NCBI GenBank assembly: GCA_936440205.1
Contig: OW387136.1
Coordinates: forward strand, 51,234,232 to 51,298,231
DNA from: Lepidonotus clava
Lineage: Eukaryota > Annelida > Polychaeta > Phyllodocida > Polynoidae
DNA: 64,000 bases
Reading direction: 5' to 3'
Below the pieces are notes generated by a model. The model had not been told where the DNA came from and ran no database searches. It saw only the letters and a list, made by a program, of their open reading frames with translations. Of this stretch, positions 35,511-45,429 are shown one piece after another (position 1 is the first letter of the stretch; each line of letters starts with the position of its first letter). Both the position numbers and the translations under genes were made by a program.

Positions 35511-36033
35511 TTTTAGGAGAGGGGATCTCCCGTATCTCCCTAGGGTAATACTGCCATACAGATCCACCCACTGGGATAATAAAACCTCAGACGACTTCTT
35601 CAATCCAAGAACAATGTATTGGTATTACACCCTAAAACATGGCCGCTTTAATACCAAAACCAGTTCCGTCTTAAAGTCGCTGATCAAAAAGCAATCAGTA
35701 CCCGGCTCTCTCTTCGTGAACGATTCGCGTTTTTATAATATTTTTTAATCTTTTGTTTTTTTAAATAGAACATGGAGGTGGAAACGGGAGAAATTGAATA
35801 GTAAAAAAGGCGGTTTATTGTCTTTACCCAGCGGCGCTCGTGGTTCATCGACATGCTGGTAATATTTCCACATTTCACATTCCGTTGACATTGTGAAGAG
35901 GAGGCAAATTAAGACCGTACCCGCTGAAAAGGACTGAAAGTCCTCTCCAATGTCTCCCTTCATCAACGGGAGATTAAAACGTGGCCGACTAGTTATTCCC
36001 TCCTCAGGGTTGGCAGGCCCAAGTCATAGCTAA

Positions 36034-36370
36034 ACCTTAATTCTACTAGGCGATTTTGACCATCAGAAATAAAGTATTTTCTAAAATTTCAAAATGAACT
36101 GTATAGGAACCCATCTACGTTGCATACCATTCGAGATATGGTCTGTTAACATCCTTTGCCTGGACTTCACGATTTTGGCTCTACCATATAAGTAGTTTTG
36201 AGAATAAAATATTCCCTTTGTTTTCAGGAACAGCGTTTCTAAATGTCTGATTGTAGATATTATGAGATTCTCTCTCATTTAACACTTAATACTTGAAATC
36301 CGAAATGCCTTTTTCACAATTGCCCCCTTTTTTCTTGTTCATAGAGTGGCATCTCTACTTTCTAATGATA
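36034..36370. mobile_element. Possible MITE D relative, left end kept
   Basis: TTAATTCTACTAGGCGATTT at the left and TTTCTAATGATACATAACAT near the right are shared with other MITE D relatives. The ends are degraded, so boundaries are approximate. Confidence 0.35.
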
Positions 36371-36880
36371 CATAACATTTGTGCAATTAGCTCTCATTTA
36401 TATTCACAACTTCCAAAATCTGATAGTGTAGAACAGGTCTTTCTGTGAGGCGCAAACAGGGAGTGGCTTTAATTGTTCCAATTCAGAGAGTGTGACTTTA
36501 AGTGTTATCACTCCGAGAGTGTGACTTTAAGTACCGTTACTCGGAGAGTGTGACTTAAAGTAGTGTTACTTGTCATACTGGTTTAAACCAAGAGTTTTCA
36601 AAGTTAGAATTACAGTTTGATAATTGATCAGGTTTGATAGGTTTGTTGACAGAGTGCCGAGCTTAGTTATGGATCACTCATTCCACTCTTAAAAAACTAT
36701 TTTAAATACTGTAAAGAAATTTCATTTTCACGTCCTGAACAGTTTCCTTTAACATAATCAAGTCACGAATTATAAGATATTAGACTCGTGGGAAACCGGG
36801 AAACTAAAGACAAAACTAACGGACTCAATAAGATTAAAAGTAGTCTGACTTAACAGGTCCCTGGATCTGCCATATTAAAA

Positions 36881-36907
36881 AGTAAGTAAGTAAGTAAGTA
36901 AGTAAGT
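36881..36907 (+). repeat. (TAAG)n tail of the LINE
   Basis: Six to seven GTAA/TAAG units form the 3' tail of the minus-strand LINE. Confidence 0.85.
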
Positions 36908-36937
36908 TTATTGACTAATGTAAGCATTACATTCGTG

Positions 36938-38404
36938 TCACTGAGGTAGGCGATGTACAATTTGATATGTATTTTTGACAAATGTACAAATAGACTCTAT
37001 AGCACTGTCTTCATCCTCTTTTTTACATGTTAAGCGGAGGTCCAAGACAATCATAAGCTTTTCTTGTTCGGATAGTGTATTATAGGAGTGAACATATCTG
37101 CAGAGTTTGTTCTCGAATAGAGTCCTGTTAGAGGTAAGGTCACTGTTTTTACAGTGAAATAGTACATGCAATACAGTTTGTATGTTGTTACACTCATTAC
37201 ATAATGAATCTTCTACTTTGTTTTTTCTAAAGCTCCTGTACTGGCTGTCTGAGGTACAGTTAGTGTCGATTCGCATCCTTGTGAACATACTTCTAATGTT
37301 GGCTGACTGTATTTTGGTCAGGTACTGTTTTGTTTCGTAAACATTTGAGTGGTATATACTGTTGAGTATCTCACATTTGTTATAGTTTTCATAATTTTGA
37401 CAGTATGTGTCAAAGGTCTGAATGTATATATCTTTAAGTCGAGCAGTTAGGAGTTGTTTTAATGATTTTTTCTCCCATATTGTTGGTTGGTGCCAGACAT
37501 TTCCTAATCCTATGTGCCAAAGAAGGGATTGGATGTTTTGCAGCCATGGATGATTATCTTGTTTCATAGAGTTAAAAGCTTTGTTCAAAAGGATGCTTTC
37601 AGTGCCTTGCTCTAATCTTAGCCAGTACAGGACACCTAATACAGTTGATCTAATTTGAAGAGGGTATCTCCCCAGTTCACTAAGGGCTAGTTTGGTACTT
37701 GTATATTTGGATACACCCAAGGCAAATTTACAGTAGTTAGAATGCAGCCTTTCAACAGCATTTGGCTTATCGTTGTATATTTCGTCTAGGGTAAAGATCA
37801 CAGGAGATTTCATGTAGTTACTGACAATCTTGATCTTATCTGAGATGTTTTTTACTGTGACCATTACGTTATGATGGTCCCTTAGGCGTCTGCATGTTAC
37901 AATATCCGTATCTGTAATACCAATTGCTTCTAGACATTTATGTATAGCATTTCTAATATTGTTGGTGTCAAACATCTCGCCTGTGAGTTTTAGAGTACAG
38001 TTACTTGAGGGTATACCCCATATAGGGCTACCATACAGAAGGATAGGTTCTATTTGTTTGTCAAACAATGAGATCGATAATTTGGTTGAGACATTCAGTG
38101 TGGTGGTAATTGCTTGTCTTAGTGCGAAAGATGCTCTTTTTGCTTTTGTTACTCTGTCGTTAACCATTTTTGTAGTGTTCCCATTACTGGATAATACAAG
38201 CCCGAGATATTTGTACGATTTAACACACTCTAGGGATTCACCCCCGAAACGGAGATTGGGCATTATGGGATTACCTAGTGACATAACCATTGCTTTAGTT
38301 TTTTTCACATTCACATTTAGATGCCACTTACTACAATAGTTGTTTAGCCTATTTAGACATGCTTGGAGACCATCAGTACTTTGGGATACGAGTATCAGCA
38401 GCAT
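36938..38404 (-). CDS. LINE reverse transcriptase C-terminal fragment with CCHC-like motif
   Basis: This open frame of 488 residues has no internal stop. Residues 1-40 match the RT region just after YADD: LLIL, GLQ, CLNRLNNYC, W-LNVN and KTK at 35-37. The thumb follows with SYKYLGL at 63-69, then IEPILLYGSPIWG at 118-130, a conserved landmark of LINE ORF2 C-termini. A CCHC-like cluster (C402, C405, H413, C418) near the end resembles the terminal zinc-binding motif of CR1-like proteins. I see no RNase H domain. An in-frame TGA directly precedes the ATG, so this methionine is only the first codon after the truncation junction, not a native start. The unbroken frame over 1.4 kb implies a fairly young insertion. 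The fragment lacks a catalytic centre. Confidence 0.85.
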   Translation of the reverse strand: MLLILVSQSTDGLQACLNRLNNYCSKWHLNVNVKKTKAMVMSLGNPIMPNLRFGGESLECVKSYKYLGLVLSSNGNTTKMVNDRVTKAKRASFALRQAITTTLNVSTKLSISLFDKQIEPILLYGSPIWGIPSSNCTLKLTGEMFDTNNIRNAIHKCLEAIGITDTDIVTCRRLRDHHNVMVTVKNISDKIKIVSNYMKSPVIFTLDEIYNDKPNAVERLHSNYCKFALGVSKYTSTKLALSELGRYPLQIRSTVLGVLYWLRLEQGTESILLNKAFNSMKQDNHPWLQNIQSLLWHIGLGNVWHQPTIWEKKSLKQLLTARLKDIYIQTFDTYCQNYENYNKCEILNSIYHSNVYETKQYLTKIQSANIRSMFTRMRIDTNCTSDSQYRSFRKNKVEDSLCNECNNIQTVLHVLFHCKNSDLTSNRTLFENKLCRYVHSYNTLSEQEKLMIVLDLRLTCKKEDEDSAIESICTFVKNTYQIVHRLPQ

Positions 38405-38409
38405 TCATG

Positions 38410-40220
38410 TTCTGAACAATTACCTACTGTGGATAACCGTACACAACTGGGGTGAGATTCTGACAAACCGTTTTTTAATGATTTATTCACATGTTCATTT
38501 TATGCATTTAACATACATACATCATTCTAAAGCCTACATAGAAAGTCCCCTTGTCAGTGAAACAGCGTTTACTTGTTTTTTTTTCAACTTTATGTAAAGA
38601 CAAGATGCTAGGGGCAGGTATGAAAGTCAGAAATAAGTGCGCTGCCTTTCCTTAAATAAGTCTGACACACATAACTCCTGATAAATAGGACCAAGACGGA
38701 AAAGAAAAGAAAGTAGGCCTACATGTGATCCTTTCCATATGGATGTCCTTTTAAAGACCTGCATTTATACAGAGACTTTCCAAATGACAGCATTTCAAAA
38801 GAAAGCCTTCAGGATATCTGTAAAGAAAACCTTAAAAAATGCATTTTATCTTCTTTCCATATTAATAGGCAGTTCCCCCTCCTCAACACACAGGCCCCAC
38901 ATACCCAGACCCCCTTAGAAGCTCACAGTCTTTGTCCTTTATACACATATACATAACACAGAGACCAAAAGGCACTTCAAGCTTTACATTCAACAAGCTT
39001 GGCTCTGAGTATCTTATATCTAAATACCTAACGGGGCTGAGAGAGCCGGGCTAACTGTGTGCCCAGCAAACACTGCAGTCTTTACCCGCTCGCGGCACCT
39101 GACTTTGTTTTCCCAGCCGCTTCTGAGAGGTAGTTCGCCTTAGCATTTGGCCCAGGAATGGTTCCTTATTGCTTGGCGTATGATTGCCTTTGGTCATTTT
39201 GTATAAGGATCAGCATGTTTTGCTTAGATTGAGTTCTCTCGGTGTGACGATGAAGTGTGAACGAATAGTTGTAAGTGTTTGTAAAAGGGTTTTCTTTCGT
39301 TATGTACTTAGTCCACAATAGTTGTGCATAGAAATCTTAAATTTGACTCGCTGTGCCACCATTAACTCCAGTGAACATGGGATGTATGTTTTTCTTGCTG
39401 CTCTCAAATGTAAGGGGGTACATAAGGGGGTACCTATTGAGCGATTCAACTTAAATTCTGTTCATTCAAACTATCAGATATCAATGGAAACGACCCGAAA
39501 TAATCGAAAATGGTCAGATATAGTGAGTAATGGACTCAGAAATCAGTAAATGAATCATCGCTATGAAAACATCTAACAATACTAGATTTTAGTTGTAAGC
39601 GATCTTTGAATTGACCAGAATTGCAGTTGCATCGCTCTATGATTTCCCCCTTTACTTTGTACGATAATGGCTTTCTGTTGCGGCCTCGGGCACTCATTAT
39701 AGGCTTATCCCATAGCACTTAGTACCCCCATCTTACAAATAGCCTTTTCACAGGGATTAACTCTTCCTACACCATAACCATACACTCTGAGTCTCCCTGA
39801 CTGTACCTATATTAGCATGTGAGGTGTTTATAATGGACCCGTTTTTTTTTGTCGCTGGCGGAGTCGAATGTCTTAATTGGCGCCCGGAGCCAATGGCGCT
39901 TCCTCTGTCAATATTTGGTGGGACAGGCAGGCAGAGAGCATGCCGCCGCACTGTGTCAACTTAAGCCGGCTAGTTTACCCGCGGGTGAACGGATTAACAG
40001 GGATTATTGTACGCGATCGGGGAGATTGGATAAGGAAAAGTGTTTGGGCCGAAAGTTCAGCGAGTGTGAAAGCCAAAGTGGGTGATAATGAGGTTATTGG
40101 CTGGTAATGAAAGGCTGACTTTTAGGATAACGAGAAAGAGAAAGAGGACGATAGCTATATATTATTAGAAATATAATGAGGCAAATTATTCAGCAGGTAC
40201 ATAATGATAATGATTCCATA
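38410..40220. other. No gene recognised
   Basis: DNA between the LINE and the Penelope-like insert. The block 39850-40090 is richer in CpG and non-repetitive (GGCGCCCGGAGCCAATGG, which holds a CCAAT word), and could be regulatory. Frames below 80 residues only. Confidence 0.3.
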
Positions 40221-40221
40221 C

Positions 40222-40236
40222 TAATTTAGAAATATG
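40222..40236 (+). repeat. Target-site duplication, left copy
   Basis: TAATTTAGAAATATG occurs here and, identically, at the other edge of the GIY-YIG insert. The flanking bases differ on both sides, so the repeat is exactly 15 bp. An unmutated pair implies recent insertion. Confidence 0.85.
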
Positions 40237-40294
40237 TTGTTTTTTTTTTGTTTTTTTTTTGGACGGAATGAGACCATATGTTATTTTCCTGGAA

Positions 40295-41566
40295 TTAATC
40301 CATTAAATTTAGACCCAGTGGGACAACGGATGATAAGCGTTGCATCCATCGTCTCTCTTCTTTATCTCTCTCTGACTGTGCCTTAGTAGAGTCAGGTGGG
40401 AAGGATATGAAGGAGAGGACCGAGATGTTAAAACCTTTGGTCAGCTTAGGTTGATCAGTCGGGCATTGATTAAAATGCCTAGCTACAGTGGTGTCATGGT
40501 TGTGATTAATGTCATGAAAGTGGCCTTGGAACCGCGTCAAGATTCGGTTTTTCGTTTGTCCCACATATTGAATACCGCAATGGTTGCAAGTAATTAAGTA
40601 GACTAAATTGCTACTTTGACAGTTTATTTCAAATAATGGGGTGAACGAACGGCCATCGTGTTTAGAAATTACTTTCTGAGATCTGTTCATTAAAGGACAA
40701 TACCTACAGGTGGACGGTCGATTACACGGGTGTCCACTTAGGCCCGGAAATTTACTGGTAGTGCGGGTGGAGGCCCGTACTAGTGCATCACCAAGGTTTT
40801 TGTTTCTTCGTAAACCGAAAATGATTTTCGAGTCCAAAATCTGGCGTGTTGTTTTAGAGCATCCCAATAGGGACCAATGATCTCTTATAATGTCCGCAAT
40901 AGGCGGATTTTTAGGGTTATGCGTTGTAATACAATAAAATGTATCTGTCTCCGTTTTATCATCAGTCTTAGGACCGGAAAGTAGCCGTTTATTTAAGAGT
41001 GTGTCCCTGTCAAGTGCTTTTACTCTATCTAAAATGATCTGCATGTTTAGGTCAGAGATATTAGAATTAGAGTTGGAATGGACTTCTTCGTCTTCCTCCG
41101 GACGGGAAACCGGAAGAGATCGGTCTGAGGCTATAGCCTCAAACCCTGACAAAGTGTTCGCGTTTCTTTGCGCTATTTTGTCCTTATGAGTCGCATTAAT
41201 CGATGAAATGCGATCATTGCATGAGCTAGAATGCTCTGATGTGTTCAAATTCGTATCATTTTGCGCATTATTTGGCAAAAGATTGGAATTAGGGTTCGAG
41301 GGTATCGGGCGGGAGACCGGAAGAGATCGGTCTAAGGCTATAGCCTCAAACCCTGACGAAGTGTTCGTGTTTCTTTGCGCTATTTTGTGCATTTGAGTCG
41401 CATTAATCGATGAAATGCGATCATTGCATGAGCTAGAATGCTCTGATGTGTTCAAATTCGTGTCATTTTGCACATTATTTGGCAAAAGATTGGAATTAGG
41501 GTTAAGTGTAACTGACACTTGGTGTGGTAGTGCTTGGCAACACAGACATACAAATCCGTCTCTTGC
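40295..41566 (-). CDS. Penelope-type GIY-YIG endonuclease ORF, partial at the 5' end
   Basis: The frame is open from the 5' edge of the insert to TAA. No ATG lies between the edge and the GTG at 41518, so the real N-terminus was lost. Numbering from the GTG (407 residues): residues 6-71 and 75-140 are a direct duplication rich in N and S. A linker follows whose FYCITTHNP, HWSLLG and RRNKNLGDALVRAS (194-250) is the usual segment between RT and nuclease in PLEs. The CxxC-bearing cluster C265, C271, C274 comes next. The GIY-YIG domain has LVYL at 305-308, QYVG at 317-320, R325/R330, H333 and H348, and a Glu-rich ERDKEERRWM at 383-392 that holds the catalytic acid. PxGLN at 400-404 is the typical end. 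In intact PLEs this nuclease nicks the target DNA. The family call is firm; function of this copy is doubtful without its RT. Confidence 0.85.
   Translation of the reverse strand, partial: ARDGFVCLCCQALPHQVSVTLNPNSNLLPNNVQNDTNLNTSEHSSSCNDRISSINATQMHKIAQRNTNTSSGFEAIALDRSLPVSRPIPSNPNSNLLPNNAQNDTNLNTSEHSSSCNDRISSINATHKDKIAQRNANTLSGFEAIASDRSLPVSRPEEDEEVHSNSNSNISDLNMQIILDRVKALDRDTLLNKRLLSGPKTDDKTETDTFYCITTHNPKNPPIADIIRDHWSLLGCSKTTRQILDSKIIFGLRRNKNLGDALVRASTRTTSKFPGLSGHPCNRPSTCRYCPLMNRSQKVISKHDGRSFTPLFEINCQSSNLVYLITCNHCGIQYVGQTKNRILTRFQGHFHDINHNHDTTVARHFNQCPTDQPKLTKGFNISVLSFISFPPDSTKAQSERDKEERRWMQRLSSVVPLGLNLMD
41089..41503 (-). repeat. 207-bp in-frame tandem duplication inside the GIY-YIG ORF
   Basis: Two adjacent units with a 207-bp (69-residue) offset encode nearly the same 66 residues, starting NPNSNLLPNN and ending RSLPVSRP. 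Differences are few and keep the frame, so the duplication is young or was conserved. It lies ahead of the linker and nuclease, where PLEs are not known to carry a fixed domain. Confidence 0.85.
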
Positions 41567-41567
41567 G

Positions 41568-41582
41568 TAATTTAGAAATATG
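41568..41582 (+). repeat. Target-site duplication, right copy
   Basis: Exact partner of the 15-bp repeat at 40222-40236. It marks the truncated 5' end of the minus-strand Penelope-like insert. Confidence 0.85.
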
Positions 41583-42185
41583 CCATTTAAGACCTCACGT
41601 CCAGGTTCACTTGATCAGCTTCAGGTGTGAGTTGGTGTCTCAGATTAAAAATATAAAACTTTTCATAACTTATCTATCAAGATGAATATAGATATACTTT
41701 AAAAGCAACTTCATGACCCTACATGACCCTAAGATGTTGTTTCGTGGTGCCCATGAACATCTTACACATTCATAGATAGGTTCGATGTAATCTCAGGTTA
41801 TGAGGTCTCTTAAAGGTCTTAAATTGATTTCTAAAAAGAGGGGGCACGTTGTGTTTTGAAGACTTTATCATTATACTATATTTTGTATGACATGCTAACA
41901 ACAGAACATTTTGACAGGTGGGTATGGGGCTTAAAGGTGTAATGGACTCTGGCCTCAGTAAGGTTGTTAGGGGTCTACATACACATTAACCTTGGTGACA
42001 GTACCCCCTTTTAGGCATTAGACCCACGACCCGTCGACCCAAACCTTAAGGCCTGGGCCAGTGTCCATCGCAACAACACTGCAGTAGACCCTGATGGCTT
42101 CAGCACCCCGACAAGCTACAAGCTGAAATAAAAAAAAGAGAAAAGGACACCTGGCTCTAGGTTCCTGGACCAAGTGGCAGTAGAT

Positions 42186-42405
42186 GCTTCCTAAATTAGT
42201 ATGTTTGAATTGGCTACTGAATTACTACTGATTACATACAGATATTTACTGACAGCTCATTTGAATATTTCAGACATGCTGATTTACTGCTGTTAAACTA
42301 CTGGAATTATACTTATTTCTACTGATTTACTGTTGAAATCCCATTGCAACCTCCTACAGCTTCTGTACTGATTTCACACTGAATTTCTTCTGCATTTTAT
42401 CCTAG
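42186..42405. repeat. Repeat F copy
   Basis: GACAGCTCATTTGAATATTT and a string of ACTGATTT-type words match the blocks at 47139 and 59308. It ends near CTGCATTTTATCC. Confidence 0.6.
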
Positions 42406-42409
42406 GTTA

Positions 42410-45270
42410 GGACACGACTGTTACAGTTAGTCGTAGCCCCTGGCCACACTGTTTGACTTAAAAATCGGATGCCAATACTAGGGGTACAGCTCCTGCGCAT
42501 CACATAGTTGTAACACGGCAAGAGAAGTGCTCTGCTACCATAACTCTGGTCCGTGACACAAATCGGCTTATACCAAGTGGCGGATAGGTTTCTAGGCAAT
42601 TCCAGCATACTTATGAATGTAATTGGGATGGGAAAACATCCCCAACATTCCGGTGAGGGTGTGGGTAGGATGGTAATTGGTCAGAGCCCCCTACCTTGGC
42701 CCCTTCCTCCGCGGAAAGCCTTCTTCGGCCGATGGATGGGAGGGTAAATGGAGGGATGGGAGGGACCATCCCATTTTAGCAGGCCCCGAATGGATCTATC
42801 GGCATGTGGATCCAGCCGCCTGGCCTTTGTTGGCTATGGCTAGGCACGAATAAATCGCCCGGTTCGGAAGCATCGGTATCAACGGCCATAGTGAAAATAT
42901 TATGTCAGGGATGTTCTGTTATCGTTAGGTATTGCCGGTAGGAGTAGTTGTCCCTGACGTAGTAAGGTCCCTGGTCATGCAATATTTGCCCCTATAATTT
43001 GTGGAGGTTTCCCAAACTCTAATGGTTATTTTGTCCAAAAAATTCTTTGGCTTATTTTACCTAAGGCCAGACTGTTAGGAAACTATATATTGAAACCATT
43101 GTAATTAAATGTTAGAATGGAATTCAATTTTGATGTAATCTTAGATGGGCAACTTCTGCCCTATTTATGAAAAGTGGTCTTTGCATTAATGTCGCAAAAT
43201 GTCACCAGTGTGAATATATGGGTATATATCCCTTAATCCAACAGTGCCACATGGCTGTTATTTATATTCAACACGCGAACAAATTCTGTATGATATAACA
43301 GGGAACTTTAAAATCATAGTGACATGTGACAAGACCATTTTCTAAATCAGACATGTGATATGAGGATAATAAGCGACAAAAACGTATGGAAATACAACAT
43401 CAGTACCCCCCAACCAGAGCTCCAGGTATTCACACTGTCTCCAATTTCCTGAAACAATATGGCCCTTACCTGTTGCACTTAGTTATGCCATAGCGGTCAG
43501 CGATACCACACAAGTGCACCTTCCCTAATCCAAACACAGCCAGTGGAGATTGACAATCCATCCTCCACCCCCACCACAGCCCCCCCTCCCCCCTCCCAAC
43601 ATTTCACACCCACATGGTCATGTACCCTGGGGATTCACTCTGCCACTTCACCGCTCTCACATACGAGAATAGTCTCTACACTGTCACCACCACTTTGTGT
43701 GGCCCCTGCGGCCGGTATTTAACACCACCAGCGAATACCGGCGGACTACTTTTGACCCTCAGGGTGTAGTAATATCATCCTGCTGAGGTTGCAGTTTCTT
43801 CCTATGTTAGTTTCCATGTTAGTTTCATTGCAGATTGCAGCAGGATCAGGTCCTAATCCCATACCATACTGCATTCGGGAGAGGGCCCAGTGGGCACCGC
43901 CATATTGAACAATGGGATAGCCTGATTGGGTGAAAAGTCGCGCTTGTCCACCCATAGGTATAGACCTATGCACCAAGAAAGGGTGACTTTAAAAGTTTTA
44001 TACTGGCGCCCGAATGTGGTATGAATGACCCAGGCCTGACTCACTAACTCAGTCTCAATTAGCGGTGGGGCAGTGACATAAGAGTGGGAGTGGATTTAGG
44101 GGGTGTACAGGGATAGGAATGGACAGGGGGGGATGTCTGGGTGTGTGGAGGTGGATGAAGGGGGTCTATAGGCTGGGAGTAGTTACAGGGGCTGTTTCCT
44201 TGCACCTGTCTTGGCAAATGGCTTTCCCTCAGCTGTTGGGGCGTAGTATAATAGTCTGTATTTAAACTGCTGATGGCTTTCCCCAGGCGTTGGTCTGGAC
44301 ACCACAAAAAGGGTGGCCGACCCGCTCGCCAGCTGCTGAGCGCCTCAGGCTTTTACAGGCGCTGTGGCTGGGACTCGTACCATTGCCCAATACTCCAAAT
44401 GGTTTCTGTGCCCTTGATCATACCACAAGGGAGACCAGGCAACAATACCAGGTCTTTTTCCTCTTTTTATTCACTTTTAACAGGATGATTAAATTTCATT
44501 ACTATCAGTATAATGAGTATTTGAGGTCAATTATATCATGAATATAGAAATAAGTGTATCTTTTAATGTGAATTATATAATTCCCACAGTATCCAAAATA
44601 CTTTGAGTAGCCTTTTCATACCACTGCCCAATACTGCATATGGTGTCTGTATCCCCCATCATACCACAAGCAGGGTGTAGCTAGCCCAAAAGTGACCGTA
44701 CTCACTGGGGCATCTCGCTTCATTATGTCGGAATCCTTTTCTAAAATTGAATGTATGCCATCTTTTACAGTAGAATTCTATGCTTGTTTGAGAAGTGAGG
44801 ATAAGTTCTTACATTTAAATGTCCTGGTAACTCATCAAATGACTAGGGACAGTAGGCAAATATGCCAGTATCTGTTTTGTGGTTTATAGAATTTGTTCTG
44901 TGTGAATCACATTCAAGTAAAAGGGTCCACAAACTCTCAAAAGGCCATCAGAATGTGGACTTTGGCCCCTGTTATTCCCATAGCATTCACAATACTTTCC
45001 ATTTCCACAGCCCTTTGTGTGATGATACAACTGTCAGGGCTGCAGTGGTAGTACTCTACAGAGGCACCTTGTGGGAAATTACTTATACCTAGCAGAGGGT
45101 GGCCTGGGGTTATAGACGGATTACGCTGGCACCTGCCCTGTGGCTTGGTCATGTCGCATTGTAACCGCTGTGGCCCCACCGCATATCCGATTGTGACATG
45201 ACACAAGGGGCCTGGGTAAGCAGAAGACAAGCAGGAGATTGAGCATCAGACGGGGTCCAGATTGTGGGGA
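42410..45270. other. No gene recognised
   Basis: Mixed-complexity DNA with G-rich (44090-44160) and C-rich (43560-43600) patches and one duplicated word at 44390/44623. No coding frame with recognisable motifs. Confidence 0.35.
44380..44660 (+). repeat. ~60-bp duplicated word
   Basis: TGCCCAATACT..TATGGT-TCTGT and GATCATACCACAAG occur at about 44390 and, slightly changed, at 44623. Confidence 0.55.
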
Positions 45271-45279
45271 TCTTAAGCC

Positions 45280-45410
45280 CCCTACCAACATGCCGAATTT
45301 CAGAGCGTCGGCCTATAAATCGGCATACAAATTGGTGGAATGTGCTGGTTTCTCACTGATTTGCCCACCGACTTATAGGCCAATGCTCTGTGGGTATGCC
45401 GTGCTAACTC
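45280..45410. repeat. Short inverted-repeat element
   Basis: GAGCGTCGGCCTATAAATCG at 45303 is the near inverse of CGACTTATAGGCCAATGCTC at 45369. CATGCCG and the inverted CGGCATA or ATGCCG occur further out. The block resembles a small MITE; TTAAGCCCC at about 45273 recalls MITE D ends. Confidence 0.45.
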
Positions 45411-45429
45411 AGAGCTTGCCCCCAGGAGT

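Larger units (their letters stand above)
36881..38406 (-). mobile_element. 5'-truncated non-LTR retrotransposon (LINE), CR1/L2/Jockey-like group
   Basis: This is the 3' half of a LINE read on the minus strand. The 5' break falls where the catalytic YADD box should be, so most of the reverse transcriptase and all of any endonuclease or ORF1 are missing. Such 5' truncation is normal for target-primed insertion. The 3' end is a short tetranucleotide tail, (TAAG)n on the plus strand at 36882-36907, of the kind seen in CR1 and L2 groups in place of poly(A). I found no convincing target-site duplication. The clade is uncertain because the diagnostic RT core is absent. Confidence 0.85.
40237..41567 (-). 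mobile_element. 5'-truncated Penelope-like retroelement, 3' part with GIY-YIG endonuclease
   Basis: A 1331-bp insert is bounded by an exact 15-bp direct repeat at 40222-40236 and 41568-41582. Read on the minus strand it runs from a truncated 5' end, through one long open frame, to a short 3' UTR and an A-rich tail interrupted by C (plus-strand T runs at 40239-40260). Direct repeat, 5' truncation and A-rich 3' end together are the hallmarks of target-primed retroposition. The encoded C-terminus is that of Penelope-like elements (PLEs). The RT domain is absent, so the copy cannot move by itself. Alternatively it could be a retroposed mRNA copy of a GIY-YIG gene derived from such an element. Confidence 0.85.

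Noticed and set aside
37959-38339. 126-residue plus-strand frame
   Set aside because: It is antisense to the LINE reverse-transcriptase fragment.
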